This document shows positions 1 through 8,479 of a stretch of DNA of 19,570 bases, piece after piece. How positions within the stretch are numbered: position 1 is the first letter of the stretch; every line of letters begins with the position of its first letter. Made by a program: the position numbers and the translations under genes. This stretch comes from Oscillospiraceae bacterium. GTDB lineage: Bacteria > Bacillota > Clostridia > Oscillospirales > Ruminococcaceae. Location of the stretch: contig JAEDMB010000020.1 in the NCBI GenBank assembly GCA_016303235.1, positions 1-19,570 on the forward strand, read 5' to 3'. Under the pieces are notes generated by a model. That model saw nothing but the letters and a program-made list of their open reading frames with translations. It searched no databases and was not told the origin of the DNA.

Positions 1-2158
1 TTCCTGAGAGATACTGCTGAATCATAAGAGCGTCGTTAGCTGTGAGACCGTCACCGGTATTCTGAACATCACCGTTTAAAATACTCTGTTCATCAAGAGG
101 ATTTTTTTCAGAATCCCCGACATATGCGGAAACTGATACAACATCAGCAATATCAATATTTCCGTCGAGATTGCAGTCGCCTTTAATTTCAGATACAGCA
201 GAATCAAGTATTATAAATTCGTTTTCCTGTTCCTTTGCATATGCCTGAGCTGTTGAACCGTCATAGCCTTTTATTGTACCGTGGTATATGCTCGGATAAT
301 CAATATCGGGGAAAGTATTGTCATCAACAAGAATATAATCTATTCTGCATTCGGGATTGAGAATAGTTATTGATTTCAAATCATTGCAGTAAATAAATTC
401 TTCGCCGTTGAGTTCATAAAGGCTTTTCGGAGTTATTATTGATTCGATACCGCTTATATTCTCGAAAGCTCCGCCCGAAATACCTGTGACACCGTCCCTG
501 ATTTTAAATTCACCGTCACCGCTGTATTTCCCCTTATATTTGTATGCTATATCATTTATATAAACCATACCGTCAGGCTGATTTTCAAGCCAGAGTGTAT
601 CTTTGAAAGTGTTACGTCCGATATATGCCAGCGAATCTGAAAATGTTATATCTTTAAGACTTGTACAACCCGAAAAAGCTCCGGTTGATGCAAAAAAGGA
701 ATATGAATAAATTACTCTTGCACCAATATAAGCTTTTTCAAGACTTGTGCAGTTTTGAAAAGCTCCGCTGTAAATTGTATCAACAGTTGAGGGAATATCT
801 ATTTCCTTAAGACTTGTACAGCCATAAAAAGCTATTTCTGAAATGGTCATTACACCATATTCTATTTTTACGGATTCGAGATTTTTACATTCATAAAAAG
901 CTCCCATAGGGATTGATTCTATATTTTTGGGAATTGTTATGGATTTGAGATACTGATTTTTGAAAAAAGCACCGATTTGAATTTCAGTGACAGTATCGGG
1001 AATATCATAGGAATCACCCTTGCGAGCAGGAGGATATTTTGTCAACATCGTTTTGTCCTTGGTGAAAAGGATTCCGTCCTCACTGCAATATGCAGTATTT
1101 TTTTCATCAACGTTTACAGCTTCCAGAAGACTGTTTCCTTCTGTTTTTACGTTTTCAGTAAGTATGCTTAAACCTGTTACATTTTCGGGAACGTTTATAG
1201 CTGTTATTTTCAGACAATCTTTAAAAGTGCTTGTTTCTACTGTTCTGACAGGTATTCCGTCAATTTCATTCGGAATATCAACAACACCCTCGGCAGATGT
1301 GTCGCAGTCTATTATAGTTATCTGAGTTTCATCTAAATATGTATTTATTTCATAAGTGAAAAGACCATAAGTTTTTTGATTTGTTTCGGAATTTCCGATA
1401 ACTGCAAATTCGTTTCCGTTTTTTTCAGCGTATGCCTGAGCTGTTGAATTTTCGTAGCCGTAAATAGTTGCTGTTGATGGAATAGAAGGAGTATTAAAAA
1501 CGCAGTCAGGATTTTCTATTGTTATTTTTTCTAACTTTTCGCAACCATAAAAAGTATCTTCGCCAATACTTGCAACACTTTCCGGAATTGTTATTTCAGT
1601 TAAGTCAGAACATTTGGAAAAAGCATTTGCTCCGATATTTGTAACACCGTCAGGAATAGTTATTGATTTTAAACTTTCACAAAAAGCAAAAGTCTGAACA
1701 TCAATGTTTGTAATATTTTTGGAAAGTTTTATTTCAGTTAAGACAGAACAACTAAAAAAAGCACGTTCTGCGATACTTGTAACGCTATCAGGAATAGTTA
1801 TTTCAGTCAGGCTTGAACAACCGGAAAAAGCTTCAATTTCAATGTATTTAACACTATCAGGAATAGTTACTTTAGTTAAGCTTTTACAACCGTCAAAGGC
1901 ACTTACTCCAATGTTTGTAACAGGCAAGCCGTTAATTTCAGCAGGAATTACAGCAGAAGTTGCAGAGCTGTCACATTTTGAAATTTCTATATAGTTAGTG
2001 TAAGCCTTGTATGTAAGATTTTCATATGTTCCTGTTGTGTAAGTAGCTGCATTTGCGGTTACTGAAATATTTCCGGAAAGATTATAGCTTGCATAAGGAA
2101 CAGCACTGCAAACTGTTGCACATGCAAGAATACCGGATAAAATTTTTTTGAATTTCAT
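1..2158 (-). CDS. Secreted leucine-rich-repeat (LRR_5/BspA-like) protein with C-terminal dockerin, 3' truncated by window edge
   Basis: Reading the minus strand from ATG at 2158 gives 719 codons with no stop, running off the left edge. The N-terminus has a Lys-rich start, a hydrophobic core (about 5-23) and a likely cut after SVTANA (residue 37), so it is exported. Two blocks of about 23-residue repeats follow (about 70-220 and 310-520), with the pattern 'AF.GC.SL..I.IP..V..I', typical of LRR_5/BspA-like surface proteins. Each block ends with the family's 'GSTAQAYA'-type cap (second near residue 640). From residue 660 there is a type I dockerin: first calcium loop GDCNLDGNIDIAD, second loop GDVQNTGDGLTAND, then a helix. 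Only a few residues can be missing. Dockerins bind cohesins of cellulosome-like scaffolds, so the protein is probably displayed on the cell surface complex. The start is supported by AAAAGGAGGT about 10 bases upstream. Its binding target is unknown. Confidence 0.93.
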   Translation of the reverse strand, partial: MKFKKILSGILACATVCSAVPYASYNLSGNISVTANAATYTTGTYENLTYKAYTNYIEISKCDSSATSAVIPAEINGLPVTNIGVSAFDGCKSLTKVTIPDSVKYIEIEAFSGCSSLTEITIPDSVTSIAERAFFSCSVLTEIKLSKNITNIDVQTFAFCESLKSITIPDGVTNIGANAFSKCSDLTEITIPESVASIGEDTFYGCEKLEKITIENPDCVFNTPSIPSTATIYGYENSTAQAYAEKNGNEFAVIGNSETNQKTYGLFTYEINTYLDETQITIIDCDTSAEGVVDIPNEIDGIPVRTVETSTFKDCLKITAINVPENVTGLSILTENVKTEGNSLLEAVNVDEKNTAYCSEDGILFTKDKTMLTKYPPARKGDSYDIPDTVTEIQIGAFFKNQYLKSITIPKNIESIPMGAFYECKNLESVKIEYGVMTISEIAFYGCTSLKEIDIPSTVDTIYSGAFQNCTSLEKAYIGARVIYSYSFFASTGAFSGCTSLKDITFSDSLAYIGRNTFKDTLWLENQPDGMVYINDIAYKYKGKYSGDGEFKIRDGVTGISGGAFENISGIESIITPKSLYELNGEEFIYCNDLKSITILNPECRIDYILVDDNTFPDIDYPSIYHGTIKGYDGSTAQAYAKEQENEFIILDSAVSEIKGDCNLDGNIDIADVVSVSAYVGDSEKNPLDEQSILNGDVQNTGDGLTANDALMIQQYLSG

Positions 2159-2190
2159 AACGGGGAGACCTCCTTTTAAATGATATACAA

Positions 2191-2196
2191 ATTATA
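2191..2196 (-). promoter_or_regulatory. Extended -10 promoter of the LRR-dockerin gene
   Basis: On the minus strand TGGTATAAT forms an extended -10 box (hexamer at 2191-2196), about 33 bases before the ATG. No good -35 hexamer lies 17 bases upstream, which is acceptable for an extended -10 promoter. The ribosome binding site AAAAGGAGGT follows at about 2168-2177. Confidence 0.6.
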
Positions 2197-2269
2197 CCAT
2201 ATAATTATTAACTGATTATGAATATTTTGTTAAGCCTGATTTTTTTGTTTTTATTTTAGAGATTATCAC

Positions 2270-2289
2270 AAAAAAAAAAAAAAAAAAAA
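2270..2289 (+). repeat. Homopolymeric A20 tract between divergent LRR and pth promoters
   Basis: Twenty consecutive A residues lie in the spacer between the divergent LRR-dockerin gene and pth, about 60 bases upstream of the pth -35 box. A T-rich stretch (about 2230-2257) precedes it, so the two could pair as an A/T stem. Such tracts are prone to slippage and to sequencing length errors. The rest of the 2160-2416 spacer holds only the two promoters and ribosome binding sites. Confidence 0.9.
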
Positions 2290-2350
2290 TAAATAATTTT
2301 TTGTATACTATGACCGACAAATTTTCTGCATTAATATCTTAACATAATTC

Positions 2351-2379
2351 TTGCATAAACCGGAAGTTTATGATATAAT
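2351..2379 (+). promoter_or_regulatory. Sigma-A promoter of pth-mfd
   Basis: TTGCAT (2351-2356), a 17-base spacer and a perfect TATAAT (2374-2379). It gives a short leader before the pth ribosome binding site AGGAGG at 2405-2410. An in-frame TTG at 2351 that could extend pth lies inside this -35 box, which argues against that longer start. Confidence 0.8.
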
Positions 2380-2416
2380 TATATTTCAGAAAAATTATAA
2401 AAACAGGAGGATATTT

Positions 2417-3037
2417 ATGAGTATTTTTGATGCATTTGCAAAGATTTCCTCACAGTCATCGGGCGGAGGAAAAATTGAATATATAATAGCAGGTCTTGGA
2501 AATCCGGGGCTTGAATATCAGGATACAAGGCATAATGCAGGATTTATGGCAGTAGATAAAATTGCTGAAAATCTCGGAGTTAAAATTGACAGAATGAAAT
2601 TCAAGGGACTTTGTACAGATGTAACTATTGCGGAAAAAAGATGTCTTTTATTAAAACCGACAACATATATGAATAACAGCGGGGAATCTGTCGTTGAGGC
2701 ACTTAATTTCTACAAGCTTGATACAGAACATCTTATAGTAATATATGATGATATTTCCCTTGAACCCTCAAAAATGAGAATACGCAGAAAGGGTTCACAT
2801 GGCGGTCATAACGGAATAAGAAGTATAATTGATTTGACAGGCACAGAGGAATTTTTAAGAATAAAGCTTGGTGTCGGAAAGAAACCTCACCCCGATTATG
2901 ACCTTGCAAAATGGGTACTCGGAAAATTCCGCCCGAATGATATGGAAAAACTTCAGCAGGCTATCGGAAATGCTGAGGAGGCAGTCAAGCTCATGGTCAG
3001 TGGAAAAACCGACGAGGCTATGAACAAGTTTAACTGA
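2417..3037 (+). CDS. pth: Peptidyl-tRNA hydrolase
   Basis: Cytosolic enzyme that hydrolyses the ester bond of peptidyl-tRNAs released from stalled ribosomes, recycling the tRNA. The 206-residue protein has the family motifs in order: GLGNPG (26-31), TRHNAGF with catalytic His39, KPTTYMNNSG with Asn87, YDD with Asp112, and GSHGGHNG (126-133). These match E. coli N10, H20, N68, D93 and the N114 region. It carries about 19 extra N-terminal residues (Ser/Gly-rich) relative to E. coli Pth. The ATG at 2417 is chosen because AGGAGG sits 6 bases before it; the in-frame upstream TTG falls in the promoter. mfd follows after 29 bases, so the two are probably co-transcribed, a pairing common in Firmicutes. 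Confidence 0.97.
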   Translation: MSIFDAFAKISSQSSGGGKIEYIIAGLGNPGLEYQDTRHNAGFMAVDKIAENLGVKIDRMKFKGLCTDVTIAEKRCLLLKPTTYMNNSGESVVEALNFYKLDTEHLIVIYDDISLEPSKMRIRRKGSHGGHNGIRSIIDLTGTEEFLRIKLGVGKKPHPDYDLAKWVLGKFRPNDMEKLQQAIGNAEEAVKLMVSGKTDEAMNKFN

Positions 3038-3066
3038 AAATTAAACAGACAGAGAGGGACACAAAA

Positions 3067-6000
3067 ATGAAAATATTCAGCGATTTTTTCGGAGAGCTTA
3101 AAAGCTCACAGGTTCTTGCAGATACGATAAAAAAAAGAATTTCGCCGATATCTGTATCAGGACTTTCAAACATACATAAGGCACAGCTTTTATATACACA
3201 GTCAGCAGAGGGAAAAGTTTGTCTTGTCGTAACGGGTTCAGAAGCCTCTGCAAAGAGAATCTGCGATGATATAAACGAAATGGCAGGCAGTGAAATTGCC
3301 GTATTGTTTCCGTCAAAGGAATTATCCCTTACACATTCGGAGGGAGCATCGGCGGATTATGAACATCAGAGAATTTCCGCACTTGTAAAAGCTGTACGCA
3401 ATGAATGTTGTATAATATGTGCTGGAATTGAAGCCGTAATGCAACCAACTATTCCCCCCGATATTCTTATAGACAGCATAATAACTATTGAATCCGATTC
3501 CGAAATACAGACAGAAAAATTAAGCCTTGCTCTTTCGGCAAGCGGTTATCAGCGTTGCGAAATGGTTGAGGGTGCGGGACAGTTTTCAATAAGAGGTTCT
3601 ATAATAGATATATTCCCTGTACAGTCAAAACTTCCTGTCAGAATAGAGCTTTTCGGAGATGATGTTGACAGCATATCATATTTTGAAACTGATACTCAAA
3701 GACGTACAGAGCATATTGAAAAAATAGAAATACCTCCGGCATCTGAACTTGTATACAATTCAGAATTGCTTATTGAAAAAATCTCCGAGTTTAAAAAAAC
3801 AGTAAGAGGAAAACATTCTGATACAGTAAAGCAGAATCTTGAGAATGATATTATAAGGCTTGAATCGGGTGAAATATTATCCAACATACAGAAATATTAT
3901 CCGCTTATATATAAAACTCCCTCCACAGTTTTTGATTATATCGATGAAAATGTATTCTTTTCCGAATACTCCGAAATTCTTGAAATTTCGTCATCAGTTA
4001 CTGCACAGTACAATGAAGATGTAAAAATACTTCTTGAAGAAGGTCAGCTCTGCAAGGGTCTCGACGGATATTATCTTGAATTACCGCAGATACATAACAT
4101 TGCGGATAAATATATACAGATATATATGAATAACTTCATGCAGGGAAGTGACCGAATACACTATGAAAAATTAATAAGCTTTGACTGTCTTCAGACAGCT
4201 GTCTGGAGTGGTGATATGGGTCAGCTTTTTGATGACCTTGAAACCTACTGTTCAAACGGATACAGAATAATTCTTGCAATAGGCAGTCAGAAAACACTTC
4301 CGATAGTTCAGCAGGATATTGAGGATAAAGGAATACCCTGTTTTATAATAAATAAAGATACAAAGGCTAAAAAGGGAAACGTATATATTACTCCGAAATG
4401 TTTCAGCGGTGGATTTGAATATCCCGAAAATAAAACTGTTCTTATAACTCAGAGCAAATCGCTTGATTCATCGAGAAAGAAAAGGAAAAAGGAAAAAAAT
4501 TCCGAATCTATCAGAAGTCTTGCTGATATTGCAGAGGGTGACCTTATTGTACATTCAGATTACGGAATAGGCAGATTTATCGGTATAAAAAAGCTTGAAT
4601 TTGAGGACGTAACAAAGGACTATATAACAATACAGTATGCCGGAAATGAAAAGCTTTATGTTCCTGTCACACAGCTTGATATGGTATCAAAATATATAGG
4701 CCCCCGTGATGATTCGGGAGTAAAACTTAATAAACTTTCATCGACTGAATGGCAGAAAACAAGAAACAAGGTAAAAAAATCCGTCCGTGATATGGCTGAT
4801 GAACTTGTAAAGCTATATGCAAAGCGTGAACAGACAACAGGTTTTGCATTTTTCCCTGATGATGAAATTCAGCGTGACTTTGAAGAACGTTTTCCGTATT
4901 CCGAAACTGATGACCAGTTAAGAAGTATAGAAGAAATAAAATCCGATATGGAACGTGCAAGACCTATGGACAGACTTCTCTGCGGTGATGTGGGATTCGG
5001 AAAGACTGAAGTCGCATTCCGTGCATGTATGAAATGCGTTTTAAGCGGAAAGCAATGTGCAATACTTGCTCCTACAACCGTACTTGCATGGCAACATTAT
5101 CAGACTGCTTTAAGACGTTTTGAAGGATTTCCGCTTACAATAGAACTCCTCTCACGTTACAGAACTTCGAAACAGCAATCCGAAATAATCCGTAAGCTCA
5201 AAAAGGGACAGATTGACCTTTTAATCGGTACTCATAAGATTTTACAGAAAAATGTAGTATTCAAGGATTTAGGTCTTGCAGTAATAGACGAGGAACAGCG
5301 TTTCGGAGTTGCACACAAGGAAAAATTCAAGCAGAATTTTCCGGCAGTAGATGTTCTGACACTTTCGGCAACTCCGATTCCACGTACTCTCAATATGGCT
5401 ATGAGTGGTATCCGTGATATGTCAGTAATCGAAGAACCTCCGCAGGACAGACACCCTGTACAGACGTATGTTATAGAATACAATGAGGGAATAATCGCTC
5501 AGGCTATAACAAGAGAACTTAAAAGAGGCGGTCAGGTATACTATATTCACAACAGAGTCGAAACGATTCAGATTTGTGCGGGAAAGCTTGCACAGATGTT
5601 CCCGAATGCAAAAATAGCCTATGCACATGGTCAGATGGAAGAAGAAAAAATGTCTGACATATGGCGTTCACTTGTGGAGCATGAAATCGATATACTTGTA
5701 TGTACTACCATTATAGAAACCGGCGTTGATGTTCCTAACGTAAACACTCTTATTATAGAAAATTCCGACCGTTTCGGACTTTCTCAATTATATCAGCTCA
5801 GGGGACGTGTAGGACGTTCAAACCGCAGAGCTTATGCGTTTTTCACATTCCAGAAAGATAAGATTATCACTGAAGTTGCATCAAAGAGACTTAGTGCTAT
5901 GAAAGAGTTTACACAGTTCGGAAGCGGATTCAGAATTGCTATGCGTGACCTTGAAATAAGAGGTGCGGGAAGTATTCTCGGAGGTAAACAGCACGGACAA

Positions 6001-6519
6001 ATGGAGGCTGTCGGATATGATATGTATATAAAACTTCTTTCGGAAGCCGTTGCAGAGGCTAAGGGTGAAACACTCCCGAAATCTGTAAACTGTACTGTTG
6101 ACATTCAGATAAATGCACATATTCCCGAAAATTATATTTCAAGCCTTAATCAGAGAATTTCCGTATACAAGAAAATAATGACTGTTGAAAATGAATACGA
6201 TAAAACAGACCTTATTGACGAACTTATTGACAGATACGGAGATGTTCCGGAATCGGTAATCGGTCTTATTGATATATCACTGCTCCGTAATACAGCTTCA
6301 ATTCTTGGTATAAGCGAGATTACACAGCGTAACGGTCAGCTTTATTTCTATACGGAAAATCTTGATATGAAACAGGCTCAGGCACTTTCACAGGCTTACA
6401 AGGGAAAAATTACTCTTAACGGTATAAACAAATCATATGTTGCTGTGAAAATTATGCCGAAATCATCTCCCTTTGAGCTTATGAAAGATGTTGTCAGAAT
6501 TATGAGGGATAACCGTTAA
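3067..6519 (+). CDS. mfd: Transcription-repair coupling factor Mfd
   Basis: ATP-driven DNA translocase that displaces RNA polymerase stalled at lesions and recruits UvrA. The 1150 residues match the usual family length (about 1150-1180). The N-terminal part is UvrB-like. A CarD-like RNA polymerase interaction domain starts near residue 490 (GDLIVHSDYGIGRFIG). The RecG-like helicase core has Walker A GDVGFGKT (640-647), Walker B DEEQ (741-744), SATPIPR from 767 and motif VI RGRVGR (912-917). The C-terminal TRCF domain follows (about 1010-1150, starting near VDIQINAHIPENYI). The ribosome binding site is AGAGAGGGA just upstream. It is intact, with no frameshift. No clear terminator follows, and a gene on the opposite strand ends only 53 bases beyond its stop. 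Confidence 0.98.
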   Translation: MKIFSDFFGELKSSQVLADTIKKRISPISVSGLSNIHKAQLLYTQSAEGKVCLVVTGSEASAKRICDDINEMAGSEIAVLFPSKELSLTHSEGASADYEHQRISALVKAVRNECCIICAGIEAVMQPTIPPDILIDSIITIESDSEIQTEKLSLALSASGYQRCEMVEGAGQFSIRGSIIDIFPVQSKLPVRIELFGDDVDSISYFETDTQRRTEHIEKIEIPPASELVYNSELLIEKISEFKKTVRGKHSDTVKQNLENDIIRLESGEILSNIQKYYPLIYKTPSTVFDYIDENVFFSEYSEILEISSSVTAQYNEDVKILLEEGQLCKGLDGYYLELPQIHNIADKYIQIYMNNFMQGSDRIHYEKLISFDCLQTAVWSGDMGQLFDDLETYCSNGYRIILAIGSQKTLPIVQQDIEDKGIPCFIINKDTKAKKGNVYITPKCFSGGFEYPENKTVLITQSKSLDSSRKKRKKEKNSESIRSLADIAEGDLIVHSDYGIGRFIGIKKLEFEDVTKDYITIQYAGNEKLYVPVTQLDMVSKYIGPRDDSGVKLNKLSSTEWQKTRNKVKKSVRDMADELVKLYAKREQTTGFAFFPDDEIQRDFEERFPYSETDDQLRSIEEIKSDMERARPMDRLLCGDVGFGKTEVAFRACMKCVLSGKQCAILAPTTVLAWQHYQTALRRFEGFPLTIELLSRYRTSKQQSEIIRKLKKGQIDLLIGTHKILQKNVVFKDLGLAVIDEEQRFGVAHKEKFKQNFPAVDVLTLSATPIPRTLNMAMSGIRDMSVIEEPPQDRHPVQTYVIEYNEGIIAQAITRELKRGGQVYYIHNRVETIQICAGKLAQMFPNAKIAYAHGQMEEEKMSDIWRSLVEHEIDILVCTTIIETGVDVPNVNTLIIENSDRFGLSQLYQLRGRVGRSNRRAYAFFTFQKDKIITEVASKRLSAMKEFTQFGSGFRIAMRDLEIRGAGSILGGKQHGQMEAVGYDMYIKLLSEAVAEAKGETLPKSVNCTVDIQINAHIPENYISSLNQRISVYKKIMTVENEYDKTDLIDELIDRYGDVPESVIGLIDISLLRNTASILGISEITQRNGQLYFYTENLDMKQAQALSQAYKGKITLNGINKSYVAVKIMPKSSPFELMKDVVRIMRDNR

Positions 6520-6534
6520 AAAGGAGAAAACATT

Positions 6535-6576
6535 TTGAATGAAAAAGCACGAGATATTATAAATAAACTGTATTAA
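6535..6576 (+). pseudogene. Truncated gene start downstream of mfd (13 codons; possible endonuclease III remnant)
   Basis: After the mfd stop, AAGGAG (6521-6526) is correctly placed for a TTG start at 6535. The frame reads LNEKARDIINKLY and then stops at 6574-6576, exactly where the unrelated opposite-strand membrane protein gene ends. This looks like the first codons of a third pth-mfd operon gene cut off by an insertion or deletion. The residues resemble the amphipathic first helix of endonuclease III (Nth) proteins of Clostridia, but thirteen residues are too few for firm assignment. It could instead be a non-functional leader peptide or chance. Confidence 0.3.
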
Positions 6577-7367
6577 AGCGGATGGGTGTCTTCCTCCCCG
6601 TTGGATGCATATATTTTTGTAGATATGATTTGATAAACAGGACTTTTGCTGAAAAAGAATATAATGGTAGATATCATAGTCACCACTACCGTTACAGCAA
6701 GGTTTCTTGTGACCGCAACATTCATCATGACGTTCACCAAAAAGCACAGCTTTCCGTTAAGCTCTTGCGGACGCACAAGAAACCATATTGTCAGCAGGAT
6801 ATATAGCACAAATAACAGAATTACTCTGTTTTTTTGCAACGGCGGGCCGACCCATGGTTCCACATGTTTCTTGTATTCAAAAAAACAAGCTGCTGTTTGA
6901 AGAACTGTATTCAGAGTTATAACAGTGATATATGCAAATTTGTTTTTGGTTGTGCGGTCTGTTGGTAGCCACGTCGTTGAGAGGATATATGTATGTGTCA
7001 GCATCATAAGAAAGAGAATGGTGCCGATGATAAATAGAATGAAATTGGAATTAGACATATGGAAAACCAGTTCCAGACCAATGACCGCCACAGGAAAGAG
7101 GATTACCGTTGCAATACGTTTCCGTAGTAAAGAAGCTCGCACGAGGAAAAAAATAGAAGCGGCTGCACCAAATACAACTGGAAGCATCAAGAACATTGAC
7201 CTGTCCTTTGCCAACGCACAAAAATAAACAACGAGAATGTATGACGCTTGTATCCAGGGCATCGCCTTTGTAAGTAAATTACTATGTGTCTGCAAAGACG
7301 ATTTTATCCCCTGAAGATGCTGATTTACATTACGCAATAACATAAGTACCTTGCATTGGGTTTTCAT
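6573..7367 (-). CDS. Polytopic membrane protein, unknown function
   Basis: 264 residues that I do not recognise. A basic, soluble N-terminus (1-35) is followed by seven or eight hydrophobic segments at roughly 36-53, 57-77, 84-104, 107-129, 144-164, 181-198 and 205-240 (one or two helices), with short basic loops and an acidic C-terminal tail. No Walker, protease or agr-type GGYHA motif is visible. ATG at 7367 has an excellent AAGGAGGT ribosome binding site. A perfect consensus promoter lies 31 bases upstream of the start. It stands alone, converges on mfd, and its stop overlaps the broken gene start downstream of mfd. Its codon choice looks richer in G/C than its neighbours by eye. These traits suggest horizontally acquired cargo. 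A transporter, immunity or receptor role is possible but unsupported. Confidence 0.82.
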   Translation of the reverse strand: MKTQCKVLMLLRNVNQHLQGIKSSLQTHSNLLTKAMPWIQASYILVVYFCALAKDRSMFLMLPVVFGAAASIFFLVRASLLRKRIATVILFPVAVIGLELVFHMSNSNFILFIIGTILFLMMLTHTYILSTTWLPTDRTTKNKFAYITVITLNTVLQTAACFFEYKKHVEPWVGPPLQKNRVILLFVLYILLTIWFLVRPQELNGKLCFLVNVMMNVAVTRNLAVTVVVTMISTIIFFFSKSPVYQIISTKIYASNGEEDTHPL

Positions 7368-7397
7368 ATAAGACCTCCTTGTTGAGATGATAAATTT

Positions 7398-7426
7398 ATT
7401 ATAGAATTTTCCAGGAGCATTGTCAA
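7398..7426 (-). promoter_or_regulatory. Perfect consensus sigma-A promoter of the membrane protein gene
   Basis: On the minus strand TTGACA (7421-7426), a 17-base spacer and TATAAT (7398-7403): both hexamers and the spacing match consensus exactly. It predicts strong, probably constitutive expression. Confidence 0.88.
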
Positions 7427-7597
7427 TGGTATAAGAAGATAACTTATTTACAGATTATATATGCGTTTTATGAACATACAGATTTAAATCCACTTCTAAA
7501 CTGGGGTGTAATGATATGTAAAAGATTGGATTTACAGAAGAATAGAAAAATGCCGTAAGCAATTATAGGATATTTTTATTTTTGTATACAATAACTA

Positions 7598-7626
7598 TGG
7601 ACAATTTATAAATCAGGTGCTATAAT
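7598..7626 (+). promoter_or_regulatory. Promoter of the secreted Thr-rich protein gene
   Basis: TGGACA (7598-7603), 17-base spacer, TATAAT (7621-7626) preceded by TGC, giving an extended -10. The ribosome binding site AAGGAG is at 7646-7651. Between the two promoters (7427-7597) I see no recognisable gene or repeat. Confidence 0.82.
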
Positions 7627-7661
7627 ATTCTTATTAACGATAAAAAAGGAGATTTTTTTTG

Positions 7662-8396
7662 ATGAATATAAAAGGAATCCTGACGGCTTTTGTCTGCTGT
7701 ATAGCTTGTGCTGTACCGGTTTCAGCTAATGCCTCCGGAAATTACGGCGAAGCATATCTGATAGGTGAAATCGGTTCGGAAAGTAACTGGTCTGTTGCTG
7801 ATGACAGTGTTGAAATTGATGGCGATGCAAAATATGAGTATACATGGAATGCAACAGGCGATATTGAATATCTTGCACTCTGTATAACACCTTCCGGAGA
7901 ATACGGAAACTTCAACAGCATAACTTTTCCGAGCCTTGATGTCGAATTAAACGAACTCTGGATTGACGGAGCAAAAATTGAAGATTATGAAATGGGTTCA
8001 AATTCATCGGATATGAATTATTTTTCAGACGGTTCAGGCATAACAAGAGTATATCTGAAGACCGGAAATACGCCTGCCGATATAAATGACCTCGCCGGAA
8101 ATGACAGTATTAAAAAAAGCATCAGAATTGTATTTACAGTATCAGGACTTGGCAAAGAGGGAACTTCAAATTTTGTTGAAGTTGAACAAACAGAAAAATC
8201 AGAAACATCAGCAACTTCTGAAGTCAAAAAAACTGAAACAACTACTGCAACAACTAAAGTTACTGCGATAACTTCTTCAACTACTGCTCCGGATATTGAC
8301 AGCTCCGCACCGACAGGCGACAAGGGAATAGCAACAGCTCTCGCATTTACGGTATTATCAGCATCAGCATTAATTATTTTAAAATCAAAGAGATAA
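7662..8396 (+). CDS. Secreted, C-terminally anchored Thr/Ser-rich protein, unknown function
   Basis: 244 residues. A signal peptide (about 1-24, cut after SANA) is followed by a globular, probably beta-rich domain (about 25-165) rich in aromatic and acidic residues, with many short strands typical of carbohydrate-binding or adhesin-like modules. I cannot assign a family. A Thr/Ser/Glu linker (about 170-215) leads to SAPTGDKG, a hydrophobic segment and a KSKR tail. This architecture is that of a wall- or membrane-anchored protein, but SAPTG is not a standard LPXTG motif, so sortase processing is uncertain. The ATG is favoured over the TTG one codon earlier; both fit the AAGGAG site. It has its own promoter and a strong terminator, so it is monocistronic. 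Confidence 0.85.
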   Translation: MNIKGILTAFVCCIACAVPVSANASGNYGEAYLIGEIGSESNWSVADDSVEIDGDAKYEYTWNATGDIEYLALCITPSGEYGNFNSITFPSLDVELNELWIDGAKIEDYEMGSNSSDMNYFSDGSGITRVYLKTGNTPADINDLAGNDSIKKSIRIVFTVSGLGKEGTSNFVEVEQTEKSETSATSEVKKTETTTATTKVTAITSSTTAPDIDSSAPTGDKGIATALAFTVLSASALIILKSKR

Positions 8397-8414
8397 AATT
8401 AATACATAAAAACA

Positions 8415-8446
8415 GGGCGAACAAAGTTCGCCCGAATATTTTTTAT
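8415..8446 (+). terminator. Intrinsic terminator of the secreted Thr-rich protein gene
   Basis: Perfect 8-bp stem GGGCGAAC/GTTCGCCC with an AAA loop (8415-8433), followed by a T-rich tail, 18 bases after the stop codon. Confidence 0.9.
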
Positions 8447-8449
8447 AAT

Positions 8450-8479
8450 AAAGAAAAACAGCAGAGTTCAGAACTCTGC
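8450..8479 (-). terminator. Probable terminator for leftward transcription from the SemiSWEET gene
   Basis: GCAGAGT/ACTCTGC stem with a 5-base loop (8461-8479). On the minus strand it is followed by TGTTTTTCTTTATT. It faces the preceding terminator between two convergent genes but lies about 200 bases beyond the SemiSWEET stop. The stretch 8480-8680 is A/T-rich and holds no gene that I can support. Confidence 0.6.

Noticed and set aside
977..1994. Open frames on the plus strand inside the LRR-dockerin gene
   Set aside because: They are shadows of the repeated minus-strand coding sequence and lack ribosome binding sites.
2351..2416. N-terminal extension of pth from an in-frame TTG at 2351
   Set aside because: The TTG is part of the -35 box of a good promoter, so the extension would not be transcribed; AGGAGG precedes the ATG at 2417.
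6582..7227. Plus-strand open frames opposite the membrane-protein gene
   Set aside because: Overlapping short frames without start signals; the minus frame has a consensus promoter, a strong ribosome binding site and clear transmembrane pattern.
7430..7558. Open frame of about 40 codons on the plus strand ending near 7558
   Set aside because: No start codon with a ribosome binding site and no recognisable similarity; it could be a gene remnant but I cannot support it.
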